Assembly (NCBI RefSeq): GCF_000420865.1
Contig: NZ_ATVT01000004.1
Coordinates: 124,001-188,000 of the forward strand
Length of the DNA stretch: 64,000 nt
Origin: Butyrivibrio sp. XPD2006
GTDB taxonomy: Bacteria > Bacillota > Clostridia > Lachnospirales > Lachnospiraceae
Reading direction: 5' to 3'
Positions 27,783-37,300 of the stretch are shown one piece after another. The notes beneath the pieces are model-generated. The model was not told where the DNA came from and searched no databases. It saw only the letters and a list, made by a program, of their open reading frames with translations. Every line of letters begins with the position of its first letter. Positions within the stretch are counted from its first letter, which is position 1. The translations under genes and the position numbers were made by a program.

Positions 27783-29516
27783 TCAGTTCTTTACTGCGTT
27801 CTTATATACTCTGTTAAGAGCTACAGGGTGGAACTCGATTCCGGAAACGCTTGTGGAAATAAGCTCAGCATTGCACTGTGTGTAGAGAGGGAAGATAACT
27901 GCCTCATCCATAACTATCTTCTCTGCATCGTAGAGTGCTGCCCAGCGAGCTGACGGGTCCATAGCTGTCTCACCTGTTGTGCAATCTGCGATGATTGAAT
28001 CATACTCAGCATTGCTCCAGAAACCATAGTTGTTTGAGTTGTTTGTGATCCACATTCCGAGGTATGTCATAGGATCTGCATAATCAGGACCCCAGCGTGT
28101 AAGAGCGATCTCAAACTCGCCTTCCTGCATACGCTCAACTCTCTCCTTCTTGGGCATCTGCTGAAGATCAACAGTAAGTCCGGGAAGAGTTGTCTCAAGC
28201 TGCTCCTTAACAACCTGTGCAACCTTGATTGGTGCATCATCTGCGTCGTGGATCATTGTGAGGTTAAGCTCTGTGATTCCGAGTTCCTCAAGTCCCTTTG
28301 CCCAGTAATCAGCAGCTGCTGCTGCATCATATCTGCATACATCCTGGAATCTTGTCTGATCCTCTGAGAAATCGGATCCGTCAGGACCTGCTGCAAAGTC
28401 CATAGGAACTGCTGTGAATGTAGGAGCTGAACCATCCTTAAGTACGTCTGTTGTGATGGCCTCACGGTTAAGAGCCATTGTAATAGCGAGACGGATATTG
28501 AGGTTATCAAGCTCTTTTACTTCCTTGATATTAGGACTGATGTACCAGAGGTAACCGGCACCGATTGCTGCAAATGCAGGATCGTCCTTAACCTGGTCTA
28601 CCTGCTCACCGTTTACAAGAGTTGTATCAAGATCACCGTTCTGGTAGCTCATAAGAGCCTGCTGTGAATCCTGGATAACCTGATAGTTAAGTCCTGCAAG
28701 CTTAACGCTGTCTGCGTTGTAGTAATCAGCATTCTTGGTGAGGTGGATTGCTGTTGCTGCAGGCTGATAATCATCAAGTACAAATGCACCGTTTGAAAGT
28801 GTTGTCTCGGGACTTGTTGCAAATGTATCTCCAACGCTCTCATAGAAAGCCTGGTTTACAGGATAGAATGTCGGGAAATACATAAGGCTGAGGAAATAGC
28901 TGACAGGAACATTGAGCTTAACCTCAAGAGTCTTGTCATCAACAGCTGTTACGCCGAGCTCTGACTTATCCTTAGTTCCGTCAATGATCTCCTGAGCATT
29001 TACGATCTGGCCGATATCACTGAGCATGTAAGAATACTCTGAAGCGATCTCAGGATCAACTGCTCTCTGCCATGCAAATACAAAGTCGTTTGCTGTTACA
29101 GGCTCGCCGTTGCTCCAGTTAGCATCAGCGCGGAGATGGAAAGTATATGTAAGTCCGTCATCAGAAATGTCGTAGCTCTCTGCTATGGCATTAACTGCCT
29201 GTCCGTCTGCATCCATCTGCATAAGGCCGTCTGTGTAATCGGCAATCACTTCAAATGATGTTCCGTCTGTTGCCTGCTGTGGGTCAAGTGACTCAACAGG
29301 TGTCTCAAGCATTACATTGAGGTCCTCTCCTGAACCCTCTCCTGCAGGCTCTGCTGCAACATCTGTTGCTGTTGTGTCTGCGGGCTGTGCAGAATCTGTG
29401 CTTTCAGTCTGTGCAGGTGCCTGTTCTGAAACACCGCTGACAGCTGAGCTTCCGCATCCGATCATGCTCATGGCCATTACTGAAGCGAGCATGACTGACA
29501 AAAACTTTTTCTTCAT
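27783..29516 (-). CDS. oppA: Oligopeptide-binding lipoprotein OppA (SBP family 5)
   Basis: 577 residues. A lipoprotein signal peptide with lipobox MIGC places the mature N-terminus at Cys21, followed by a Ser/Thr/Ala-rich tether (about 22-65). The SBP_bac_5 domain follows: AESYDISDDGLTYTFHLRAD, WSNGEPVTANDFVFAWQRAV, and near the end FYPVNQAFY and WVLYD-like segments of the peptide-binding lobes. It captures extracellular oligopeptides for OppBCDF. It is first in the operon, with a strong AGGAGG site and the promoter at 29577-29606. The substrate range cannot be deduced from sequence. Confidence 0.93.
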   Translation of the reverse strand: MKKKFLSVMLASVMAMSMIGCGSSAVSGVSEQAPAQTESTDSAQPADTTATDVAAEPAGEGSGEDLNVMLETPVESLDPQQATDGTSFEVIADYTDGLMQMDADGQAVNAIAESYDISDDGLTYTFHLRADANWSNGEPVTANDFVFAWQRAVDPEIASEYSYMLSDIGQIVNAQEIIDGTKDKSELGVTAVDDKTLEVKLNVPVSYFLSLMYFPTFYPVNQAFYESVGDTFATSPETTLSNGAFVLDDYQPAATAIHLTKNADYYNADSVKLAGLNYQVIQDSQQALMSYQNGDLDTTLVNGEQVDQVKDDPAFAAIGAGYLWYISPNIKEVKELDNLNIRLAITMALNREAITTDVLKDGSAPTFTAVPMDFAAGPDGSDFSEDQTRFQDVCRYDAAAAADYWAKGLEELGITELNLTMIHDADDAPIKVAQVVKEQLETTLPGLTVDLQQMPKKERVERMQEGEFEIALTRWGPDYADPMTYLGMWITNNSNNYGFWSNAEYDSIIADCTTGETAMDPSARWAALYDAEKIVMDEAVIFPLYTQCNAELISTSVSGIEFHPVALNRVYKNAVKN

Positions 29517-29545
29517 ACGTATGTCCTCCTAGTGAAATTAATGCT

Positions 29546-29606
29546 TATACATGTATACAATTGATGTATATTAACCATAGTAAGGTCTCGCAGCAGTATA
29601 TGTCAA
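29546..29606 (-). promoter_or_regulatory. Sigma-A promoter of oppABCDF with leader palindrome
   Basis: Minus strand: consensus -35 TTGACA (29601-29606), 18-base spacer, -10 TACTAT (29577-29582). In the untranslated leader a perfect 12-base palindrome, TATACATGTATA (29546-29557), could be an operator or part of an RNA fold. Confidence 0.65.
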
Positions 29607-29670
29607 CAAAAACTTTAGCACTTTAAATCGAATCTACTTCAACGCGCCTAACAGACAAAGCGGAAACCCA

Positions 29671-29705
29671 TAAAAATAGGGCATCCGCAACTCTGCGAAT
29701 GCCCT
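29671..29705 (-). terminator. Intrinsic terminator after the threonine aldolase gene
   Basis: Stem AGGGCAT-C-CGCA (29678-29689) with TGCG-A-ATGCCCT (29694-29705), loop of four, followed on the minus strand by ATTTTTA. Confidence 0.8.
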
Positions 29706-29722
29706 GAGTTATTGATAAACTT

Positions 29723-30793
29723 TTACAGACACTTCATCAATGTGTCAATATTTTCCCTGGTTGTAGCCCAGTCTGTGGCAAGTCTGATGACTGTATGGGT
29801 ATCATCATACTTCTCCCAGAAACTGTAGCCGACGTTTTTTTCAAGTTCAGCGAGTTTATCATCACTGATGATGATGAACTGCTGGTTTGTCGGTGAGTCC
29901 AGGAAAAACTCATAGTTCTTTTCCTGTAATCTCTCCTTGAGCAGTTCTGCCATATCTATTGCGTTTCTGCTTATGTCCAGGTAAAGATTGTCTGTAAAAA
30001 GAGTGTCGAACTGAACGCCAAGGAGCCATCCTTTGGCAAGAAGAGCTCCGTGTTGCTTGATGATCGGTATGTGGTGAGCAGGCTTTCCACCCTTTGTAAA
30101 AACAACAGCCTCTCCAAACATGGCTCCCACCTTGGTTCCGCCTATGTAAAAGACATCTGTCAGCTCCGCAATGTCCTTTAGGGTGACATCAGTTCTTTTA
30201 CTCATAAGACCGTATCCGAGCCTTGCTCCGTCCAGAAAAAGCGGAAGGTTAAACTCCCTGCAGACTGCAGAAATGTCCTCAAGCTCTTTTTGGGTGTAAA
30301 GAGTTCCGTACTCAGTGGGGTGAGAGATGTATACTGCTCCCGGAAATACCATGTGCTCGTGGTTATCATCTGCAAAAAAGTTGCTTACATAATCCTTTAA
30401 CTCTTTTGCGGAAATCTTGCCTATGTTTGATCCGTATTTATCCGTATTGGTCTCTTCTCCTTCTGCAGGAAGAGGAAGTACTTTATGTCCTGAAAACTCG
30501 ATTGCTCCGGCTTCATGAGCTGCAACGTGTCCTGTCTGAGCCGCCACAACTCCCTCGTATGGCTTAAGAAGCATATCTATAACGGTCTGGTTGGTCTGTG
30601 TTCCGCCCACCAGGAAAAAAACTTCTGCCTCCGGGCATTCACAGGCTTTCTTTATTTTATCCGCAGCGCTCCTGCATATATCATCGCTGCCGTATCCCAC
30701 GTTCTGCTCCATGCCCATATCCAGGAGCCTCTTTAGAATTGCAGGATGAGCGTTTCTTGTATAATCACTTGAAAAAGAAATGATCTGTGCCAT
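29723..30793 (-). CDS. Low-specificity L-threonine aldolase family protein
   Basis: 356 residues of the beta-eliminating lyase/threonine aldolase fold, which splits L-threonine or allo-threonine into glycine and acetaldehyde with PLP. Seen: FFLVGGTQTNQTVIDMLL, the His stacking on PLP in AAHEAGAIEF, LFLDGARLGYGL (Asp for the pyridine nitrogen) and the Schiff-base lysine in FYIGGTKVGAMFGEA. The C-terminal domain ends VIRLATDWATT. It follows the methionine-sulfoxide reductase gene by 15 bases and ends at a terminator. Some close relatives act on other beta-hydroxy amino acids, so the substrate is tentative. Confidence 0.88.
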   Translation of the reverse strand: MAQIISFSSDYTRNAHPAILKRLLDMGMEQNVGYGSDDICRSAADKIKKACECPEAEVFFLVGGTQTNQTVIDMLLKPYEGVVAAQTGHVAAHEAGAIEFSGHKVLPLPAEGEETNTDKYGSNIGKISAKELKDYVSNFFADDNHEHMVFPGAVYISHPTEYGTLYTQKELEDISAVCREFNLPLFLDGARLGYGLMSKRTDVTLKDIAELTDVFYIGGTKVGAMFGEAVVFTKGGKPAHHIPIIKQHGALLAKGWLLGVQFDTLFTDNLYLDISRNAIDMAELLKERLQEKNYEFFLDSPTNQQFIIISDDKLAELEKNVGYSFWEKYDDTHTVIRLATDWATTRENIDTLMKCL

Positions 30794-30808
30794 GATGATC
30801 TCTCCTTA

Positions 30809-31273
30809 TTAACTTAACTGAGTAAAATCTGCTGTCTCTTCCAACGCCTTTACGAACTGCTCAAGGCCTTCCCTGTCGGCCTCATCAAACCGGCCAAGGC
30901 TCGGACTGTCGATATCAAGCACAGCGACTACCTTTCCACCACAGTGAATCGGCACAACAATCTCAGAATTTGATGCGCTGTCGCAGGCAATATGCCCCGG
31001 GAACTGATGAACATCTTTTACCAGCTGAGTCTCATCGGATGCTGCTGCCGTTCCGCATACACCCTTGCCAAGCTCTATCCTTATGCAGGCAACCTTGCCC
31101 TGGAAAGGGCCGAGCATAAGAGAGCCCTTGTTCATGATATAAAATCCTGCCCAGTTCAGATCTTCCATGTTTTCAAACAGAAGCGCTGAAGCGTTGGACA
31201 TAACCGGAATAAAATGCGGCTCATCCTCAGCAAGTGATCTGATTTGAGCTGCAAGCAATTTGTAATCAGTCAT
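30809..31273 (-). CDS. msrC: Free methionine-(R)-sulfoxide reductase (GAF domain)
   Basis: 154 residues forming a single GAF domain. The family fingerprint is complete: NWAGFYIM, GPFQGKVACIRI, GKGVCGTAA, HIACDSASNSEIVVPI and VLDIDSP, with three conserved cysteines at 63, 73 and 97 for the thiol cycle. It reduces free Met-(R)-sulfoxide, a repair step after oxidative damage. GGAGGATATTTAG precedes the ATG. It heads a two-gene operon with the threonine aldolase-like enzyme. Confidence 0.9.
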   Translation of the reverse strand: MTDYKLLAAQIRSLAEDEPHFIPVMSNASALLFENMEDLNWAGFYIMNKGSLMLGPFQGKVACIRIELGKGVCGTAAASDETQLVKDVHQFPGHIACDSASNSEIVVPIHCGGKVVAVLDIDSPSLGRFDEADREGLEQFVKALEETADFTQLS

Positions 31274-31293
31274 CTAAATATCCTCCAAATGAA

Positions 31294-31331
31294 AATGGAT
31301 GTGACTTTAGTTTCCCAAAATCACACCCATT
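31294..31331 (-). terminator. Weak terminator candidate after the giant surface-protein gene
   Basis: Stem AATGG-A-TGTGA (31294-31304) with TCACA-C-CCATT (31321-31331), one mismatch and a 16-base loop; the minus strand continues TTCATTTGG. It lies 38 bases after the 2275-residue gene and overlaps the leader of the msrC-like gene. Confidence 0.45.
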
Positions 31332-31368
31332 ATCCTAACATCAATTTACCTTGTGCACAATCATTTTA

Positions 31369-34300
31369 TTATGCGTTCTTCTTATCTTCCTCTTCGTCCT
31401 TTCTTTTCTTTACAGGTGCGAAAACAAAGAATTTAAGAATAGTTGCCAATACCATTGAGAAGAATCCAAATAATACGATACCGAGTACCATAAGCTTGTT
31501 AGGAGCCTTCATAGGTATCATGGAACTTCCGATACTTGAGCCTTCAATAGATGAAGTTAACATTACATCTGAAGCAGGATCCATACGATTCTGATATTTG
31601 TCATCTTTGTCAAGAACAAAATCGCTGCTTACTTTTGAAGCATCTGTATTAGTGTTGCCCATGCCTGACTTTGTTGGTACACTTGCCTCATCAATGGTTG
31701 TTGATGTCACACTCTTAGTGGTCTTTCTTACTGTACTGCTCTTCCTAGCAGGCTTTGCTGTAGTTGTAGTTGTAGATGCAGTAGCTCCTGTAGCTGCATT
31801 GTTTTCAGGTGTAGCTGCCTTGCTTGTAACTGCTCCTGAAGGTCTGTAGCCGGATCCTGAAGAATATGAATAGGAAGGACTGCTGTAAGTATATGTTCTT
31901 CCGCTTCCACTGCCTCCTGCATTAGTGCTTGAGCCTGTGCTGTTGTCATTTCCTGTAGTCAAAGTTACAGTATTCTTGTTGTTATCTTTATCGGCAGGTT
32001 TATTCTGAACATCTGCAGATACAGGATTGTTCTTGATATCTTGAGGTGCAGGTTTATTCTGAGCATCCTTAGTTGCCTGCTCAACTGCTTCAACATCAGC
32101 TACTGCCTGATCTACTGCATCCTGAGCAGCTTTTTCATCCTCTGCCTTACCTGCCGCTATCTCCTCTGCTTTATCTCTGATAGCCTCTGCCTCATTCTTC
32201 TTATCCCTGGCAGCCTCAAGTGCTGCTTCTGCTGCTGCTCTATCTGCTGCTGCCTTCTCAAGATCTCTCTCTGCCTGATCTACTTCTCCGGATAATCTGT
32301 CAACTTCTTCTGCAAGTTTGTTTACATCCTCTGAGATCCTGTTAACTTCACTTGCTATAGCTTCTAACTCTTCAGCAGCTGCAGGGTCTTCATTGTTTGT
32401 GTTTTCTCCGGATTCCTCACCCGTTTCCTCGCCGGTTCCTTCTCCGGATTCTCCTGAGCCTTCAGCTCCTTCTCTTGCTGCTCTCTCTGCCAATTTAGCT
32501 TCAGCCTCTTTAAGTGCTTCCTGTGCATCATCTAAAGCTTTCTTTGCATCTTCTAAGGCTTTCTTGGCTGCTTCTAAAGCTTTTCTTGCTGCTTCTTCTG
32601 CATCGGCTTTTCTGATAGCTTCTGCCTCAGCTTCCGCCTCAGCATCCGAAGCGTCGTTTACTGCAGCTGCTGCTTCCTGAACTGCCTTATCTGCTGCTGC
32701 CTTTTCATCTTTAGCGGTATTAAGCGCATTCTGAGCATCCTCTAAAGCCTTTTTTGCATCCTCAAGATTTTTATTTAATGCACCGTCTTCAGCATCCCTT
32801 AATGCTTTTTTAGCATCGTTGGCTGCATTTACAAGCTCCTGTATTGCACCAGAAAGTGCTGATGCTGCATTGTTTGCATTGTCTTTGGCTGTAGCATCGT
32901 CTGTTCCGGCTGCTGCCTCTTTTGCCTCTTTCACTATTCCATTTGCTTCATCAACAAGGCCTTGAACACCTTTAAGGGCTTCTTCTGCTGTTTCGAGATC
33001 TGAAAGCTTACCAATTACATCGTTTATTTTTCCGATCTCATCACTTGCTGTTTTTGCTGCATTGTTTGCCCTGTCTATTGCTTCCTGCCTAGCTTGATTC
33101 GCTGCATTTGCTGCTTCTGCTGCGGCTGTATCTGCATTTTTCTTATCTGTTATTGCCTGCTGTGCTGCGTTGGCTGCATCTACAAGGTCTTTTATTGCTC
33201 CGGAAAGGGCTGATGCTGCATTGTTTGCATTGTCTTTGGCTGTAGCATCGTCTGTTCCGGCTGCTGCTTCTGTTGCCTCTTTCACTATTCCATTTGCTTC
33301 ATCGATAAGTCCCTGAACACCTTTAAGGGCTTCTTCTGCCTTTGCAGAATCGGTAAGATCTGCGATTACACCATTTATTTTGCCTATTTCGGCATATGCT
33401 GCTTCTGCTGCGTCGTTAGCCCTGTTAATTGCTTCCTGTCTTGCCTGCTCTGCTGCGGCTGCCGCTTCTGCTTCAGCTTCTGCTGCGGCTTTTGCATCAT
33501 CAAGCTCTTTCTGGGCCTGAGCTATCTTTTCAAGCACTTCGCTAAGATCTTCATCTGTTGCTCCAAGATCTTTTGCCTTCTCTACCGCTGCATTTGCTTC
33601 GCTTATCTTTCCTTCTTTATCCTTGATATCTGCGGATACTGCTGCGTCTGCTGCTGCATCTGCTGCTGCGATTGCTTCCTGCTTTGCCTGCTCTGCTGCG
33701 GCTGCCGCTTCTGCTTCAGCTTCTGCTGCGGCTTTTGCATCATCAAGCTCTTTCTGGGCCTGAGCTATCTTTTCAAGTACTTCACTAAGCTCTGCATCTG
33801 TAGCTCCAAGGTCTTTTGCATGGTCTACAGCTGTATTTGCTTCGCTTATCTTTCCTTCTTTATCCTTGATATCTGCGGATACTGCTGCGTCTGCTGCTGC
33901 ATCTGCTGCTGTAATTGCTTCCTGTTTTGCCTGCTCTGCTGCTGCGGCTGCCGCTTCAGCTTCAGCTTCTGCTGCGGCTTTTGCATCATCAATAGCTTTC
34001 TGTGCTTGTGCTGCTGCACCCTCAAGGTCACTTATTGCCGTGGAAAGATCTGATGCTGCCTGCTCTGCATTGCCTTTAGCTGTAGCATCATCTGTTCCGA
34101 CTGCTGCTTGCTCTGCTTCTTCTTTGATTCCGGTTGCTTCATCAACAAGTGCCTGAACGCCTTTAAGTGCATCTTCAGTCTTTTCAGGATCTGAAAGATC
34201 CGCAATTACATTCTCTATCTTTCTTATTTCTTCTGCTGCGTCTGCTGCTGCATCCTCAGCTCTTTTTTTAGCTTTCTCCGCTTTGGTTAAATCTTCCTCA

Positions 34301-37300
34301 GCTTTATCAGCTGCCGCATCTGCTGCGTCTGCTGCTTCTATTGCTTTTTGAGCCCAATTTGTTGCTGCGCTCTTTGAATCCTCATCATCAGTTCCTTCGG
34401 CTGCTGTCTTCGCTGCACTTGCCGCTTCTCTTGCATCCTGTGCTGCTCCTCTTGCTGCATCTATTGTTTCCTTGGAAGGATGATCTTTTACTTCCTTTTT
34501 TGCTGCATCTGCTGCGTCTGCTGCCCGTTTTGCTGCGTCTGCTGCCTTTTCTGCTTTCTGAGCTGCATCTAAAGCTGCATCCTCTTTTGCCTTAATTGCC
34601 GCTCTTACTTCTTTTGCTGCCTTTTCTGCTTTCTGAGCTGCTGCATCTGCTTCATCGGCCTTTGCTCTGGCATTTTCAGCTTCTTGACGAGCCTGTGCGG
34701 CTGCTTCATTGGCCAATCTTATAATCTCCGGATCAGCGATACCCTCTGCTGCTGTAGCTGCGGCTTCTGCATCATCCGCTTTCTTATCTGCTGTAGTTGC
34801 CGCTGACCTGGCAATACCTGCAGCTGTCCATGCATCTCTTGCTGCTGTTTCTGCAGCATCTGCTGCGGCTTGTGTCTCTTCTGTTCTTGCTGTAGCTGCT
34901 GCAGTTGACGCTGTTGTGGTTGCACTACCGGCATCATCTGCTTTATTTTTTGCGGTGTCTTTCGCAGAATTTGCTGCTTCTGTTGCATCTTTTACAGTCT
35001 TTTCACTATCAAGCTTTGTCTGAGCTTTCTGCCATGCTTCGCTCAGAGCCTTCGCAGCTAATCCGGCATCTCTTGATTTTTCTTCAAGTGTACCTGCTAC
35101 GCCATCTGCTTCATCCGCTTTTGCATTTGCTTGAGACTTTAACTCACTGTTATCTGTTGCTTCAGCTGCTTTTCTTGCATCATTTGCCTTACCTGATACT
35201 TCAGCTATGAGATTAGATGCATTTGCTGCTTTTTGGACAGCGTTTTCTGCTGCTTTCTTTGCATCTTCTATTGTTTTCTCTGTAGGATTCTTAAGAGCTT
35301 CTTCGAGCTCTTTAGCTTTACTGATTGCGTCATCAGCCTCATTGATTGCAGTATCTGCTCTTCCGAGTACTTCCTCAATGTCTGAAATAGCTTTTCTAGC
35401 TGCCTCTTCTGCGTCCTTAGCTATTTTTTCACGGATTTTCTCTACAATTCCCTCTGCGTATCCTGCCTGTTTGTCAGCTTCACTGGCTTGTGTAGATGCT
35501 TCGCCAGCTGCTGCTCTTGCATCGGATTCTACATCAGGATATTTTTCTTTGTTTACTGCCTCAGCAGCTGCTGTTGCTGCTTCTGATGCTTCTCTTGCTG
35601 TATTTGCTGCCTCTCTTGCTGTCCTTGCAGCCAGTTCAGCCTTGTCCGCATCCTCTTTCTTACCTGTTTCGTTTGCCTTATCTGCTGCATCTTTTGCTGC
35701 TTTAGCTGCGCCTTCTGCATCTCCGGCTGCGGTTGTTGCTGTCTGCGTTGCCTTTATTGCTTTGTTTTTGGCATCTTCATCAAGCTCATCCTGAGCAGCC
35801 TTTGCTGCCTCTCTTGCTGCTTTTGCTGCTTCATCTGCTTCCTCAGCATATTTTCTTGCATCGCTTTCTGCTGTTTTTGCAGCTGTCTTTTCTTCCTCGG
35901 TTACATTTGGATCAGCAGCTGCATTTTTGACAGCATCAGCTGCCTTTATTGCGGCATCTCTTGCAAGCTCTGCTGCTTCTGCAGCAGCAATGGCTGCAGT
36001 TATTGTCTCAGGTGAAGACTTATCAACGCGCTCTGCTCTGTTATTGGCTGACTCTGCTGCTACTTTTGCTGTTTCTGCAGCATTTTTTGCTTCGAGTGTT
36101 GCTTTCTCAACTCCGGCCTTTGCATTCTTGATCTTCTCATCAAGCTTTGCCTGAGCCGCATCAGCTGCAACACCTGCATCTTTTATTGCCTGTTTTGCAT
36201 CTTGAACTTTTTGCTTAGCGTTTTTAAGTGTTTCTTCTGTAGTTTTTTTGTCTTTGGCATTACTGAGTGCCAGTGCGTTCTCAGCATCTTCTATTGCTTT
36301 TTCAGCTGCCTGTACTGCAGTTGCTGCTTCACCGACCTTGACTCTGGTTTCACCTATTGCGGTTGCTGTTATCTTAGTTTCATCTTCTAATACTTTTGCT
36401 GCATCAGTTGCCAGACCTGCTGCTGTCTTTGCCTTATCTGCCAGCTGAGCTGCTTTTGTTACTGCTGTTTTTGCTGCATCATTTAATTTGCCCTGTGCAT
36501 TGTTTGCAGCATTTCTTGCATCATTCGCGGCTTTCTGAGTATCTTCGATTGCCTGTACCGCAATGTCTCTATATTGTAACACACCATTTGTATACGCATT
36601 ATCACTCTCTCCAAGATATTGCTTGGCTATTATATATTCATTAGCTGCATTTATATATTTATTTGCTGCATTAGTTAATTCAGTTACTGCATTTTGTGCA
36701 TCTGTTGCGCTGCTATTCGCACTGTCTATATTTGCCTTTGTTGCCTGACCCATTACTGCAGTTGTTGCATTTTCAGCTTTTGTTTTTGCAGCATTTGCAG
36801 TTCCATAAGCAGACTGTAGTCCTGGAAAACTTTTATCTGCTTCATTTTTCAGCTTCTCTACTGCTGATTTTGCTGCCTGTTTTGCGCCTTCTCCCGACTT
36901 ATTTGCCGTATTTACCATGCTCTCTAACTGCTGGTATGCACTTAAAGCATTCTGATTCTGTGTGCCAAGGTAAATATCCGCAACTTCGGCTGCTGCCACT
37001 TTTGCCTTTTCTATAGCAGCATCTACAGCCCCGGCTGCCTCCATAGCCTTTTTAACATTCTCAGCTGATGGGGTTTTATTGACTTGATTCTTCCAATAAT
37101 TTGCGTTCTGATTTGCTGTATACAACTCTCTGATTACAGCATTTGCTTTATCTATTGCCGGCTGAGGATCGATTGTCGGATTTACAGTCTCCTCATCAGC
37201 CATAGTAAATGTGACGCTATTTATTGTTGCGTATTTGTAGTCATCACTGTCAAAAGAATTGTCCCTATAGTAATTCGTAGCATAATCGTCTATGTTAGAC

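Noticed and set aside
31598-36748. Many open frames rich in Leu or Ser/Ala on the plus strand opposite the giant gene.
   Set aside because: They are shadows of GCT/GCA-rich alanine codons; they have no ribosome sites, and the minus-strand frame alone has a signal peptide, domains and a membrane anchor.
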